From Bradyrhizobium sp. 141 (GTDB lineage Bacteria > Pseudomonadota > Alphaproteobacteria > Rhizobiales > Xanthobacteraceae), in assembly GCF_023074055.1 (NCBI RefSeq), contig NZ_JADPKR010000081.1, positions 62,001 through 126,000 of the forward strand: a stretch of 64,000 nucleotides of DNA, written 5' to 3'. Under the pieces are notes generated by a model. It saw only the letters and a program-made list of their open reading frames with translations. It was not told the origin of the DNA and did not search any database. A program made the position numbers and the translations under genes. Of the stretch, positions 44,754 through 53,803 are shown piece after piece (position 1 is the first letter of the stretch; each line of letters opens with the position of its first letter).

Positions 44754-46382
44754 TCAGCGCAGCGCGGCGGTGCGCACGACGAACGAGGTGGTCTCGAGCT
44801 TCGTGGTCGCGCTGCCCGAAAAGCTGTCGCAGGACAGGCCGTGCATCGGATCGTCGACAAAACCCATCGCGATCACGGCCCGTGGCTTGACGAAATAGGC
44901 GCGCAGTGCGGCCGTGTCGAGCTCGCCCATCAGCGTGACCGACATCGCACGGCTGGCGCTCGGGGACAGCATCACGATCTTGAGCCAGATGCTCTCGCCC
45001 TTGGCGGCGGAGAGGCGGGTTGCAGTCGCGACCGCGCCGTCGACGCTCTTGCCGACCACCGTGTTGATCTCCGTCGCCTGAGCCATGCTGCGCGAGGAGG
45101 CGGGACGGGTGGAACGCGGGATCGGTGCGGAGGCCGCGACCACGTTGGCGCGATCGACCGGCGAGGCGGCCGGCGCGTAGGCCAGCGCCTGAAGCGCCGT
45201 ATTAGAGACACTCGCGGTTGGTTGCGGATCGGTGGCGGCGGCAAGGGCCTGCCGCGCCTTCAATGCGGCGACCTGGGCCGGCGTCGCCTGCTGCGGCGCG
45301 GCCGGGACATCATCCCAGAAGCCGCGGGCATTGATGATGTCGGCCGGCGTCTCCGGCTTGCCGTCAACAGATTTGCCGGCCGCCGGCTTGTCAGCCACCG
45401 GCGCGGGCTTCGGCTTGGGCGGCGCGACGAGCTGTGCATCGGCCGAGGCGAGCTGGATCGTGGCGGCCATCTGCGGCTTGGCGCGCGGCGTCGGCACCGG
45501 ATCGGCGGGCTTGGCTGCGGCTGCGACGACGGTCGGTGCCGCCGGCTTCGCGGCCGGGGCGGGCGCGCCCTCGTCATCCTCGTCGCTGCTGCTGGCCGGA
45601 GCTGCCGACTTGCCCTTGAACAGGGCGGCAAAGAAATTCGGCTTGCTGCCGGAATCGTCGCCGCTGCCGCGTCGCTCGATCTCGGCCTTGGCGAGCTCAT
45701 AGTTCTTCAGCGGCACGCCGTCGGTCGGCAGGTGCACCGTTTTTCCATCCGGGAAGACGCGGGCGAGCTGGTCATGCGTCATGCGCGGCCAGTGCCGGAC
45801 GCTGCCGGTGTCGAGATGCACGAAGGGCGAGCCGGAGGTTGGGTAGAAGCCGACGCCGCCGCGCTGAAGGCGCAGGCCGGCGAAGCGGATCTGCTCCAGC
45901 GGCACGCCGGGAATGTAAAAGTCCATCGCATGGCCCAGCATGTGCTGGCTGGCGCGCGCCACACCGGAGGAGCGGCGGCGAAGCATGGCGTTGGTGGCGG
46001 GGGAGCGGTAGGAGGAGATGATCTGGATCGGCTGTTTGGCGTCGACGTCGCGGTAGACTTCCCAGAGGATGTCGAAGAGGCGACGATCCATGACCGTCTC
46101 GTCCTGGGTGCGCCAGTCGCGCAGGAAGTGGTTGAGCTGCTTCAGCGCCGCCTCGTCGTAGCGGCCGTCGCGCTTGAAGGTGACGGTGAGGTCTTCGCCG
46201 GAATGGGTGTGGTGGAAGGAGAGCGTCTTGGTCTCGTTCAGCGCGGCGGCGTTATGAACCGAACCTGCGGCAGCAAGCAGCAATGCGGCAGCGAGGCCGA
46301 TCCTGGATCCGGCCTTCACTCCCGCATGGGACAACGACAGCACAGCGAAGCGTGCAAGACCAGTCAGCACGTATGAGCCCAC
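44754..46382 (-). CDS. DUF882 (MepK/YcbK-like) zinc peptidoglycan endopeptidase
   Basis: About 542 residues with a GTG start; GTG 46370 is equally possible. A signal-anchor region (AGSRIGLAAALLLAAAGSVH) precedes the DUF882 domain at ~50-230. In it, SQHMLGHAMDFYIPG and FVHLDTGSVRHW supply the His-Asp-His zinc ligands, as in peptidase M15-like enzymes. E. coli MepK of this family cuts 3-3 crosslinks. The remaining ~300 residues are Ala/Pro-rich with a small C-terminal domain. Its neighbour is an L,D-transpeptidase that makes such crosslinks. Confidence 0.85.
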   Translation of the reverse strand: MGSYVLTGLARFAVLSLSHAGVKAGSRIGLAAALLLAAAGSVHNAAALNETKTLSFHHTHSGEDLTVTFKRDGRYDEAALKQLNHFLRDWRTQDETVMDRRLFDILWEVYRDVDAKQPIQIISSYRSPATNAMLRRRSSGVARASQHMLGHAMDFYIPGVPLEQIRFAGLRLQRGGVGFYPTSGSPFVHLDTGSVRHWPRMTHDQLARVFPDGKTVHLPTDGVPLKNYELAKAEIERRGSGDDSGSKPNFFAALFKGKSAAPASSSDEDDEGAPAPAAKPAAPTVVAAAAKPADPVPTPRAKPQMAATIQLASADAQLVAPPKPKPAPVADKPAAGKSVDGKPETPADIINARGFWDDVPAAPQQATPAQVAALKARQALAAATDPQPTASVSNTALQALAYAPAASPVDRANVVAASAPIPRSTRPASSRSMAQATEINTVVGKSVDGAVATATRLSAAKGESIWLKIVMLSPSASRAMSVTLMGELDTAALRAYFVKPRAVIAMGFVDDPMHGLSCDSFSGSATTKLETTSFVVRTAALR

Positions 46383-46582
46383 CCAGTCGACGAGCGTTCA
46401 AAATGGACTCTCCCGCCAACCCCGTTAGCGCGCGAAAGAGGATGAACGCTTTATTAAAGCGAGAAGGTTAATTCGAGGTTGACCTTCCCGCCCCCAAACC
46501 AAGTCAGAATACAAACCTAACCGGTTGACTGTGGCAAAAAAACGCCCACGGCCCGGGCCCAGGTGGACAATGGTTAACGTTA

Positions 46583-46611
46583 AGCGGCCCCGTCCATGGG
46601 ACGGGGCCGCT
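46583..46611 (-). terminator. Hairpin downstream of the L,D-transpeptidase gene
   Basis: AGCGGCCCCGTCC (46583-46595) and GGACGGGGCCGCT (46599-46611) form a perfect 13-bp stem around a 3-base loop. It lies 31 bases past the transpeptidase stop on the minus strand and before the DUF882 gene, so the two genes are probably separate transcripts. There is only a short AT run after it. Confidence 0.7.
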
Positions 46612-46641
46612 GATTTCGTTGCAGAATTCGTCGATTCGGGT

Positions 46642-48828
46642 TTAGCGGGTGAACACCCGCTGCTGCTGAGGCCGGCGGCCGACCGGGGCCGGCGGCGGGG
46701 TCGGGGCTCCGCCTCCGAACAGCCGCTCGAAGAAGTTCGGGCCAGACGAGCCGAAGCCGCCACCATTGTTGGCCACCGCCACGCCTGAGGGCAGGGTCGT
46801 CGCCGGGCGCGAGTAGCTCGGCTGCGAGTGTGCCACGACGGCCTCGAGGTCCTTGCCGCGGTTGTTCTTCAGGATGTTGATCATGGTCGCGTCGCGGCCA
46901 TAGACGTCCTTGCGGAATTGCAGCTTGCCGGCGTCATCCACGAACGCGGTCTGATAGGTGATGTTGACCGGGACCGGGGTCGGGAATTTCAGGTCGATCT
47001 CGCTCTTGCCGTACATGCTGCGCACGCGCTCGGGCGTGTATTTCTCGTTCGGCATGACGATGTTGAGCAGCACCGAGGCGTACTGATCGGGGTTCTGTAC
47101 GCGCATGCAGCCATGGCTGAAGGCGCGATCGTCCCTGGCGAACAGGTTCTTGTCCGGCGTGTCGTGCTGATAGACCAGGAACTTGTTCGGGAAGTTGAAG
47201 CGGATGCGGCCGAGGGCGTTGGCTTCGCCGGGAGGCTGGGAGATGTGTACCGAGCCGTCGCGGTTCTGCTCGAGCTTGAGGCCCATGCGCTGGAGCACGG
47301 TCGGGTCCTGCTGCAGCGCCGGCAGGTACTCGTTGTAGACGATCGACGGCGGCACGTTCCAGGTCGGATTGACCGTGATGTACTTCATCGTCTCGGTGAG
47401 CAGCGGGGTCGCATGCGTGCCGGGCTTGCCGGTGACGACGCGGGTGGTCCAGACCTGCTGGCCGCGCTGCATCACCTTCAGCGTGTAGTCGGGAATGTTG
47501 AGGATCACATAGGCATCGCCCAGCGCGGGCGCGCCGAGGTCGCGCGGCAGCCAGCGCCAGCGCTCCATGTTGACCAGCACCACGTCGATCTGCTTGTCGC
47601 GCTTCGGGGTGTTGAGCGCCTTGACCGTCTTGTCGTCGAGGATGCCGGTCGCCTTCATCTCGGCGCTGCTCTGGAATTTGCGCACGGCGTCGGCGACCGC
47701 CGCGTCATAGCGGGTGTCGTTCGCGCTCTCGGCGAGGCCGAGCTTGGCGCGCAGCTGCGGCACGCGCGGATCTTCCACGACGATCTCAGCCTGCTTCTTG
47801 CCGGCCGGGGTGTATTTCAGCGCCGGACCGTCGGCGATCTCGATCACCGGGCCGTTGCCCTGGCCGCGAAGCTCCGCGAGCTTCGCCTTCAGCTCCTTGT
47901 AGAGCTTGTGCGGCGGATTGTAGCTGTCGAGCGCTGCGGATGCGTCCGTCGCGGTCGTGACCTTGGCGAGCACATCGTTCGGGTCAACCGGATGCTCGGG
48001 ATAGAGGATGTCGCCGCTGACCTGTGACCAATGCATGCGGCCGCTCTGGGCCTGGCGCGCATAGTCGAACATGCTGGCGGTGAGCTTCAGCTCGGCATCG
48101 GCGAGCGCATCGGGCGTGGTGGCGCTGGCGAAATCCGGCACCGCATAGTCGGCAGGGTTGAGACCGTCGGAGGCCGCGTCCTTCAGCCGCGCGATGACGC
48201 CCTTGGCCGCAGCGGTCAGGCTGCCGCCTTGCGTCCAGACCGGCGCGAAGTCGCGTGCGCCATAAAACTTCTCGATCGTCGCGCGCTCATTCTTGCGGTC
48301 GAAATAGCGCGACGTCTTGGCGCCGATGATGTCCTTGAGCTTGTCCGCGACCGGCTGGTCGGCGGCCGGAACGTTGCTTGCGGCCTTGACCGGCTCGGCG
48401 GCCGGCGCCGCAGCGGGGGCCGCAGGAGCGACCGGCGGGGCGGTTGCGGTGTCAGCCTTGGCAGGTTCAGATTTGGCGGGCTCGGTTTTTGCGGGCTCGC
48501 TCTTCGGCGCCTCGGTGGCAGGCGAGGTGGCGATGTCGGAAGGCTTGGTCTCCACCTTGTCGGGTGCCGGTGCGGCTGCGGCCTTCACGGGCTCCTTGGC
48601 GGAGTCCTGAAGCGTCGCGGTGGTGTCGAGCTTGATGTCGGACGCGGTCGGCGGCGGGACGTTGGCCGGCTCGGGACGCGGGATCGCGGCTTCGATCGCG
48701 AGTTCGGCAGCGCTGCTGCGCGCCTGATCCTGCGCCAGGGCTGAACTGGCCGACACCGTGAGGAAGGTCGCCGCGACCGTCATCAAGACACGGTCAAAGC
48801 CCGCACGGTGGTTCAAACAGTCACGCAT
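46642..48828 (-). CDS. YcbB-type L,D-transpeptidase (YkuD domain)
   Basis: 728 residues. The signal peptide (VLMTVAATFLTVSASSALAQ) is followed by a long Ala/Pro/Lys-rich linker (~30-165), the YcbB scaffold region (RATIEKFYGARDFAPVWTQG), a peptidoglycan-binding domain (~345-400, DAAVADAVRKFQSSAEMKAT), then the YkuD catalytic domain (~415-620) with SHGCMRVQNP. The Cys is residue 574 and the His two before it is conserved. It forms 3-3 crosslinks between peptide stems, important at the growth poles of Rhizobiales. The C-terminal ~40 residues are Pro-rich. Confidence 0.92.
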   Translation of the reverse strand: MRDCLNHRAGFDRVLMTVAATFLTVSASSALAQDQARSSAAELAIEAAIPRPEPANVPPPTASDIKLDTTATLQDSAKEPVKAAAAPAPDKVETKPSDIATSPATEAPKSEPAKTEPAKSEPAKADTATAPPVAPAAPAAAPAAEPVKAASNVPAADQPVADKLKDIIGAKTSRYFDRKNERATIEKFYGARDFAPVWTQGGSLTAAAKGVIARLKDAASDGLNPADYAVPDFASATTPDALADAELKLTASMFDYARQAQSGRMHWSQVSGDILYPEHPVDPNDVLAKVTTATDASAALDSYNPPHKLYKELKAKLAELRGQGNGPVIEIADGPALKYTPAGKKQAEIVVEDPRVPQLRAKLGLAESANDTRYDAAVADAVRKFQSSAEMKATGILDDKTVKALNTPKRDKQIDVVLVNMERWRWLPRDLGAPALGDAYVILNIPDYTLKVMQRGQQVWTTRVVTGKPGTHATPLLTETMKYITVNPTWNVPPSIVYNEYLPALQQDPTVLQRMGLKLEQNRDGSVHISQPPGEANALGRIRFNFPNKFLVYQHDTPDKNLFARDDRAFSHGCMRVQNPDQYASVLLNIVMPNEKYTPERVRSMYGKSEIDLKFPTPVPVNITYQTAFVDDAGKLQFRKDVYGRDATMINILKNNRGKDLEAVVAHSQPSYSRPATTLPSGVAVANNGGGFGSSGPNFFERLFGGGAPTPPPAPVGRRPQQQRVFTR

Positions 48829-49174
48829 TGTGTCGCACCCCTTGGGTGAACTGTCCCTCGTGGAACAGCTTCGTTATCGCCTATGAGCTTCGGCAAAATC
48901 GCGCCGGCCTCTCGAAAGTTGCACGCCTGCACGCAACGATTCATACGCAGACGATATACAGGCCCCGGATTTGCAGCCAGCGCGAACCGGGACAACTCAC
49001 GCCAAACTGACTTCAAGGCAGCCTCTTGGCAACGGATTGTGCGGTTGCGCTACGCGCTTTTCCCTGTGTCTGTCACTTCCAAGTCACGGTTCAAGAAGCA
49101 GTCGAATTCTGTCGCCTTGCGAACGGCTTACAGCCCGTCGCGCATCGTCCCGCGAACCTCCGTTCGCATGAGGC
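48829..49174. other. 346-bp intergenic region
   Basis: It lies between the response-regulator stop and the L,D-transpeptidase start, both on the minus strand. It should hold the transpeptidase promoter. No sigma-54 consensus was found (a GG/GC pair had the wrong spacing), and the open frames here have no recognisable product. Confidence 0.45.
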
Positions 49175-50671
49175 TCAGTGCGTCTCTTCGCCGCTTTTCC
49201 CGCCATGTCCGGGAACCCCGGCCTCATCGAGTTTGCGGTAGAGGGTGGAGCGGCCGATTTTGAGGCGGCGGGCCACCTCTGACATCTGGCCGCGATAGTG
49301 CGAGATCGCGAAGCGGATGATCTCGTTCTCCATATCCTCGAGGGCGCGGACATCGCCGGTCGGGGTCAGCATGGCGAGAGTTCCCGCGGCCGGGAGCGGC
49401 ACGATGGGTATTTCATTACCTGATACCATAGAAGGGGTCGCCGCCGGCTCGAGCATCAGCGGGGCAGTCGGAATCTCCGTTAGGGGATACGGCTGCGAGG
49501 CGAGCAGAGGGAAATCGCCGAGGCCGAGCTGGTCGCCCTCGCTCATCACCACCGCACGATAGACCGCGTTTTCAAGCTGGCGGATGTTGCCGGGCCAGTC
49601 GAGCTGGGCGAGATGCGCCATGGCCTCGCCACTGATGCCGGTGATCTGGCGGTTCTCCTCGGCGGCAAAGCGCGCCAGGAAATGCCGGAGCAGATGCGGG
49701 ATGTCCTCGCGCCGGGCCCGGAGCGAGGGGATCGTCAGCGGCAGCACGTGCAGGCGATAGAACAAGTCTTCCCGGAAGTGTCCCTGTTTCACCCGCTCCA
49801 GCAGCCGGCGATTGGTCGCCGAGACGATGCGGACGTCGACCTTGACGGGCTTGCGGCCGCCGACTGCCTCGACCGCGCCTTCCTGGAGCGCCCGTAGCAG
49901 CTTGACCTGCGCGGTCAGCGGCAGCTCGCTGACCTCGTCCAGAAACAGCGTGCCGCCATGGGCTTCGACGAACTTGCCCATGTGCCGCTCGGTGGCGCCG
50001 GTGAAAGCACCCTTTTCGTGACCGAACAGAATGGACTCGACGAGGTTGTCTGGGATCGCGCCGCAATTGACGGCGACGAAGGGCTTTGCCTTGCGCTCGC
50101 CGCTGCCATGGATGGCGCGCGCGAACAGCTCCTTGCCGACGCCGGACTCGCCTTCGATCAGAACGGGAATCGCGGAGTTCGCCGCCTTCTGCGCGGCGCG
50201 CATCACGCCTGCCATCGCTTCGGAGCGGGTGATGATGTCGGAGAAGGTCAGCCGGCCCTCGCGGCTGTGCCGGATGCGCTGCAATTCGCCCTTGAGCGCG
50301 GAGGCGTTGAGAGCATTGCGCAAGGACACCTGGAGCCGCTCCACACCGACTGGCTTGACCACGAAATCGGCCGCACCGGCGCGCATCGCCGAGATCACGT
50401 TGTCGATGCCGCCATGGGCGGTCTGCACGATGACGGGGACGCTGAGGCCGGCTTCGCGAATCTTCGCCAGCACGCCCATGCCGTCGAGGCCGGGCATCAC
50501 GAGATCGAGGATGACGGCGTCGATCGCCGCTGCGTCGGGGGCGGTGAGGGCGGTGATGGCGGCGTCGCCGGAATCCACGACGACCGTCTCATAGCCGCAT
50601 TTCTGCACCATGTTCTCGACCAGCCGGCGAGCTACGGCGTCGTCGTCGGCGATCAAAATACTGGCAGCCAT
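49175..50671 (-). CDS. NtrC-family sigma-54-dependent response regulator
   Basis: 498 residues. The receiver domain has Asp56 (VILDLVMPG) with DDD near residue 10. The AAA+ domain has GESGVGKELFARAIHGSG (Walker A), GAFTGATERHMGKF (sigma-54 contact loop) and GGTLFLDEVSEL. The C-terminal Fis-type HTH reads MSEVARRLKIGRSTLYRKLD. It activates sigma-54 promoters when phosphorylated. No histidine kinase is adjacent, so it is an orphan regulator here. It resembles regulators of motility and nitrogen control, but the target is unknown. Confidence 0.93.
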   Translation of the reverse strand: MAASILIADDDAVARRLVENMVQKCGYETVVVDSGDAAITALTAPDAAAIDAVILDLVMPGLDGMGVLAKIREAGLSVPVIVQTAHGGIDNVISAMRAGAADFVVKPVGVERLQVSLRNALNASALKGELQRIRHSREGRLTFSDIITRSEAMAGVMRAAQKAANSAIPVLIEGESGVGKELFARAIHGSGERKAKPFVAVNCGAIPDNLVESILFGHEKGAFTGATERHMGKFVEAHGGTLFLDEVSELPLTAQVKLLRALQEGAVEAVGGRKPVKVDVRIVSATNRRLLERVKQGHFREDLFYRLHVLPLTIPSLRARREDIPHLLRHFLARFAAEENRQITGISGEAMAHLAQLDWPGNIRQLENAVYRAVVMSEGDQLGLGDFPLLASQPYPLTEIPTAPLMLEPAATPSMVSGNEIPIVPLPAAGTLAMLTPTGDVRALEDMENEIIRFAISHYRGQMSEVARRLKIGRSTLYRKLDEAGVPGHGGKSGEETH

Positions 50672-50798
50672 GGTGTTCCCCGCACGCTACTACTATCTGT
50701 CTCGAATCGGGGCACTCTGGCCGAAGCCGATTAACGCACTCTTAAACCTTGATGCCCCAGCCCGCCGTCGCGATTGTTGAACACAGGTTTCCCACACA

Positions 50799-52691
50799 AT
50801 GAATTCGCGTTCCAAGTCTGCTCTCGAGAAGTCTGCTCCCCGCAAGCCAGCCGTCAAGAAATCCGTCGCCAAGAAATCCGCCAAGGCAAAACCCTCCGCA
50901 AAGCCTGCGAGCAAAACCGGCAGGCTTCCGGAGTGGAACCTGGCCGATCTCTATTCCGGGATCGATGCGCCGGAAGTGGCGCGCGATCTTGACAAGATGG
51001 ATGCCGATTGCGTCGCGTTCGAGACCGACTACAAGGGCAAGCTCGCGACAGGGACAGCAAACGAAGATGGCGGAAAATGGCTCGCGGGAGCCGTGCGACG
51101 CTACGAGGCGATCGACGATCTTGCCGGCCGTCTCGGCTCCTATGCCGGTCTTGTCCATGCCGCCGACAGCGTGGACCCCAAGATTTCAAAGTTTTACGGC
51201 GATGTCTCCGAGCGGCTGACGGCCGCGTCCACCCATCTGTTGTTTTTCGCGCTCGAGCTCAATCGTGTCGATGACGATATTTTGAACCGGGCGATGCAAG
51301 CTCCCGAGCTCGCGCATTACCGTCCCTGGATCGAGGATCTGCGCAAGGAGAAGCCGTATCAGCTCGACGACAAGCTCGAGCAGCTTTTTCTGGAGAAGGC
51401 GCAGACCGGCTATTCCGCCTTCAACCGGCTGTTCGACCAGACCATCTCCAGCCTGCGCTTCAAGGTCGGGTCCAAGGAGCTGGCGATCGAGCCGACGCTC
51501 AATCTGTTGCAGGACCGTGACGGCTCAAAGCGCAAGGCCGCGGCGGAGGCGCTGGCGAAGACCTTCAAGGCCAATGAGCGCACCTTTGCGTTGATTACCA
51601 ATACGCTCGCCAAGGACAAGGACATCTCCGACCGCTGGCGCGGCTTCAAGGACGTCGCGGATTCCCGCCATCTGAACAACCGCGTCGAGCGCGAGGTGGT
51701 GGATGCGCTGGTCGCTTCCGTGCGCGCCGCCTACCCAAAGCTGTCGCATCGCTATTACGCGCTGAAGGCGAAGTGGTTCGGCAAGAAGCGGTTGGCCTAT
51801 TGGGACCGCAACGCGCCGCTGCCGTTTGCTGCGACCGACGTCATTGGCTGGCCCGATGCACGCAACATGGTGCTGACCGCCTATCGCGGCTTCTCGCCTG
51901 AAATGGCCGACATCGCCGAGCGTTTCTTCACGGATCGCTGGATCGACGCGCCAGTGCGGCCGGGCAAGGCGCCGGGCGCGTTCTCGCATCCGACCACGCC
52001 GTCGGCGCATCCTTATGTGCTGATGAACTACCAGGGCAAGCCGCGCGACGTGATGACGCTCGCGCATGAGCTCGGCCATGGCGTGCACCAGGTGCTGGCG
52101 GCGAAGAACGGCGCGCTGATGGCGCCGACGCCGCTGACGCTGGCCGAGACCGCGAGCGTGTTCGGCGAGATGCTGACCTTCCGGCGGCTGCTGGCGCAGA
52201 CCAAGAGCGCCAAGCAGCGTCAGGCGCTGCTGGCCGGCAAGGTCGAGGACATGATCAACACCGTGGTGCGGCAGATCGCGTTCTATTCGTTCGAGCGCGC
52301 GGTCCACACCGAGCGCAAGAACGGCGAGCTCACCGCGACGCGGCTCGGCGAGATCTGGCTGTCGGTGCAGGGCGAGAGCCTAGGGGCGGCGATCGAGATC
52401 AAGGCCGGCTACGAGAATTACTGGATGTACATCCCGCACTTCATCCACTCGCCGTTCTACGTCTACGCCTACGCCTTCGGCGATTGTCTCGTGAACTCGC
52501 TCTATGCGGTCTACGAGAACGCGGCCGAGGGTTTTGCCGAGCGCTATCTCGACATGCTCGCGGCCGGTGGCACCAAGCACTATTCCGAGCTGCTGCGGCC
52601 GTTCGGGCTCGATGCCAAGGACCCGAAGTTCTGGGACGGCGGGCTCAGCGTCATCGCCGGGATGATCGACGAGCTGGAGGCGATGGGCTGA
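50799..52691 (+). CDS. PepF/M3 family oligoendopeptidase
   Basis: 630 residues. A Lys/Ala-rich basic N-terminus (~1-45, KSAPRKPAVKKSVAKKSAKA) may be a disordered tail. The M3 zinc metallopeptidase core has HELGHGVHQ at residues 423-431, matching HExxH, and the downstream Glu in TLAETASVFGEML. PepF-type enzymes cut short peptides in the cytosol. The basic tail is longer than usual, which is odd. It is divergent from the response regulator. Confidence 0.92.
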   Translation: MNSRSKSALEKSAPRKPAVKKSVAKKSAKAKPSAKPASKTGRLPEWNLADLYSGIDAPEVARDLDKMDADCVAFETDYKGKLATGTANEDGGKWLAGAVRRYEAIDDLAGRLGSYAGLVHAADSVDPKISKFYGDVSERLTAASTHLLFFALELNRVDDDILNRAMQAPELAHYRPWIEDLRKEKPYQLDDKLEQLFLEKAQTGYSAFNRLFDQTISSLRFKVGSKELAIEPTLNLLQDRDGSKRKAAAEALAKTFKANERTFALITNTLAKDKDISDRWRGFKDVADSRHLNNRVEREVVDALVASVRAAYPKLSHRYYALKAKWFGKKRLAYWDRNAPLPFAATDVIGWPDARNMVLTAYRGFSPEMADIAERFFTDRWIDAPVRPGKAPGAFSHPTTPSAHPYVLMNYQGKPRDVMTLAHELGHGVHQVLAAKNGALMAPTPLTLAETASVFGEMLTFRRLLAQTKSAKQRQALLAGKVEDMINTVVRQIAFYSFERAVHTERKNGELTATRLGEIWLSVQGESLGAAIEIKAGYENYWMYIPHFIHSPFYVYAYAFGDCLVNSLYAVYENAAEGFAERYLDMLAAGGTKHYSELLRPFGLDAKDPKFWDGGLSVIAGMIDELEAMG

Positions 52692-52735
52692 GGGTAGAAG
52701 TCGTAAAACATTTGTTGAACGATTGGTAGTGTCAT

Positions 52736-52753
52736 GTTATACAAGTGTATAAC
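52736..52753. promoter_or_regulatory. Palindromic operator over the toxin-antitoxin promoter
   Basis: GTTATACAAGTGTATAAC has perfect 7-bp arms and a 4-bp centre, ending 11 bases before the antitoxin ATG. It overlaps a plausible -10 (TATACA at 52738) that is 17 bp from TTGAAC at 52715. This is the expected position for autorepression by the AbrB-type antitoxin. Confidence 0.65.
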
Positions 52754-52764
52754 GAGGTGCAGCC

Positions 52765-53031
52765 ATGAACGAGAATGCGGACCCCAAAGATCTGAAGGGC
52801 GACTCCACAGTGCTTCAGGTCCGAAAGATCGGTAATTCCATTGGCGTTATTCTGCCGAAGGAGCTTGCTGCGCGTCTGAACCTCAAAGAGGGTGACAAGC
52901 TGTTTCCGGTGGAGCAATCGGACGGTGGCGTCTTGCTGACGCCGCATGATCCTGACTTCGAAAAAGCGATGGAAGTCGCGCGACGAGGCATGAAGCGTTA
53001 TCACAACGCTCTCGCCGAACTCGCCAAATGA
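52765..53031 (+). CDS. AbrB/MazE-type antitoxin
   Basis: 88 residues. The SpoVT-AbrB fold occupies about residues 16-55 (VLQVRKIGNSIGVILPKELA, then RLNLKEGDKLFPVEQSDGG). The C-terminal helix (KAMEVARRGMKRYHNALAEL) is the likely toxin-neutralising segment. Its last codons overlap the toxin start (ATGA at 53028-53031). A palindrome lies in its promoter. Doc toxins more often pair with Phd, but AbrB-type partners are also known. Confidence 0.9.
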   Translation: MNENADPKDLKGDSTVLQVRKIGNSIGVILPKELAARLNLKEGDKLFPVEQSDGGVLLTPHDPDFEKAMEVARRGMKRYHNALAELAK

Positions 53032-53414
53032 GCGAGCCGTTCTGGCTGACGCGTCGAATGATCATTTCGATCCACGACGAACAGCTGGTTATCCACGGTG
53101 GCGCGAGCGGCCTGCGGGACGAAGGCATGCTCGACTCCGCGCTCGATCGGCCGAGAAACAAATGGGCGTACGAAAACGCCGACCTCCCTGACTTTGCGGC
53201 AGCTTATGCCTTTGGCATAGCTCGCAACCACCCCTTCGTCGACGGCAACAAGCGCACATCGCTCCTTGCGCTCTACACATTTCTCGGTGTGAACGGCATC
53301 GACTTCATCGTGCCGGAAGCGGAAGCGGCGGCCATCATCCTCTCCCTTGCCGCGGGGGAGGTCAGCGAGCAGAGCCTTGCGCGCTGGATCCGCGATAATT
53401 GGGATTCCAAATGA
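53028..53414 (+). CDS. doc: Doc-type (death-on-curing) toxin of the Fic superfamily
   Basis: 128 residues. The Fic/Doc core motif is complete: HPFVDGNKRTS at residues 68-78 (HxFxxGNKR with Asp72). Doc proteins phosphorylate elongation factor EF-Tu, halting translation, and are neutralised by their antitoxin. The start is coupled to the antitoxin by a 4-base overlap. Length matches the family, so the toxin is probably intact and active. Confidence 0.92.
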   Translation: MSEPFWLTRRMIISIHDEQLVIHGGASGLRDEGMLDSALDRPRNKWAYENADLPDFAAAYAFGIARNHPFVDGNKRTSLLALYTFLGVNGIDFIVPEAEAAAIILSLAAGEVSEQSLARWIRDNWDSK

Positions 53415-53511
53415 CCTGATTTGCGGGAAAACCGCGCCTCGGTGCCGTTGCCCTGCCCGAAGCTTTGCGGTATCCCAGCCCAAGAATTCGACTTTCGACT
53501 GGGGACAATCC

Positions 53512-53664
53512 ATGGCTGACCATAGCGAAGTGGCGTACAGCACCGCCGACGGCAACGACTACGTTGCCCACGAGCAGACCTATGAGGGCTTCATCACGCT
53601 GGTGAAGTACGGCACGGCGTCGGTCGCGCTCATCGTCATTCTGATGGCGATCTTCCTGACCTGA
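53512..53664 (+). CDS. aa3-type cytochrome c oxidase subunit IV
   Basis: 50 residues from ATG 53512. A polar start (MADHSEVAYSTADGNDYVAH) leads to one transmembrane helix (TASVALIVILMAIFLT), and the EQTYEGFITLVKYG segment matches the small subunit of alphaproteobacterial aa3 oxidase. The frame is open upstream, but the family size fixes the start. It lies ahead of the transhydrogenase operon. Confidence 0.9.
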   Translation: MADHSEVAYSTADGNDYVAHEQTYEGFITLVKYGTASVALIVILMAIFLT

Positions 53665-53803
53665 CCTGTCGGCAGGCTGCACACGCCAGCGGCAGCCGCT
53701 GCCCAGAATATTTGCATCCAAGCCGGTCCCAAAACCGGTATCGAACGCTGCGGGAGTAACGCTTAGTTTTGCGCGCGCGCTGTCCCGCGCCGCCGGAGGG
53801 CCT

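Noticed and set aside
48829..49174. Sigma-54 promoter upstream of the L,D-transpeptidase
   Set aside because: A TTGGCAACGGATTGTGC stretch was considered, but the GG to GC spacing is 11 rather than 10 and the strand is opposite to the gene.
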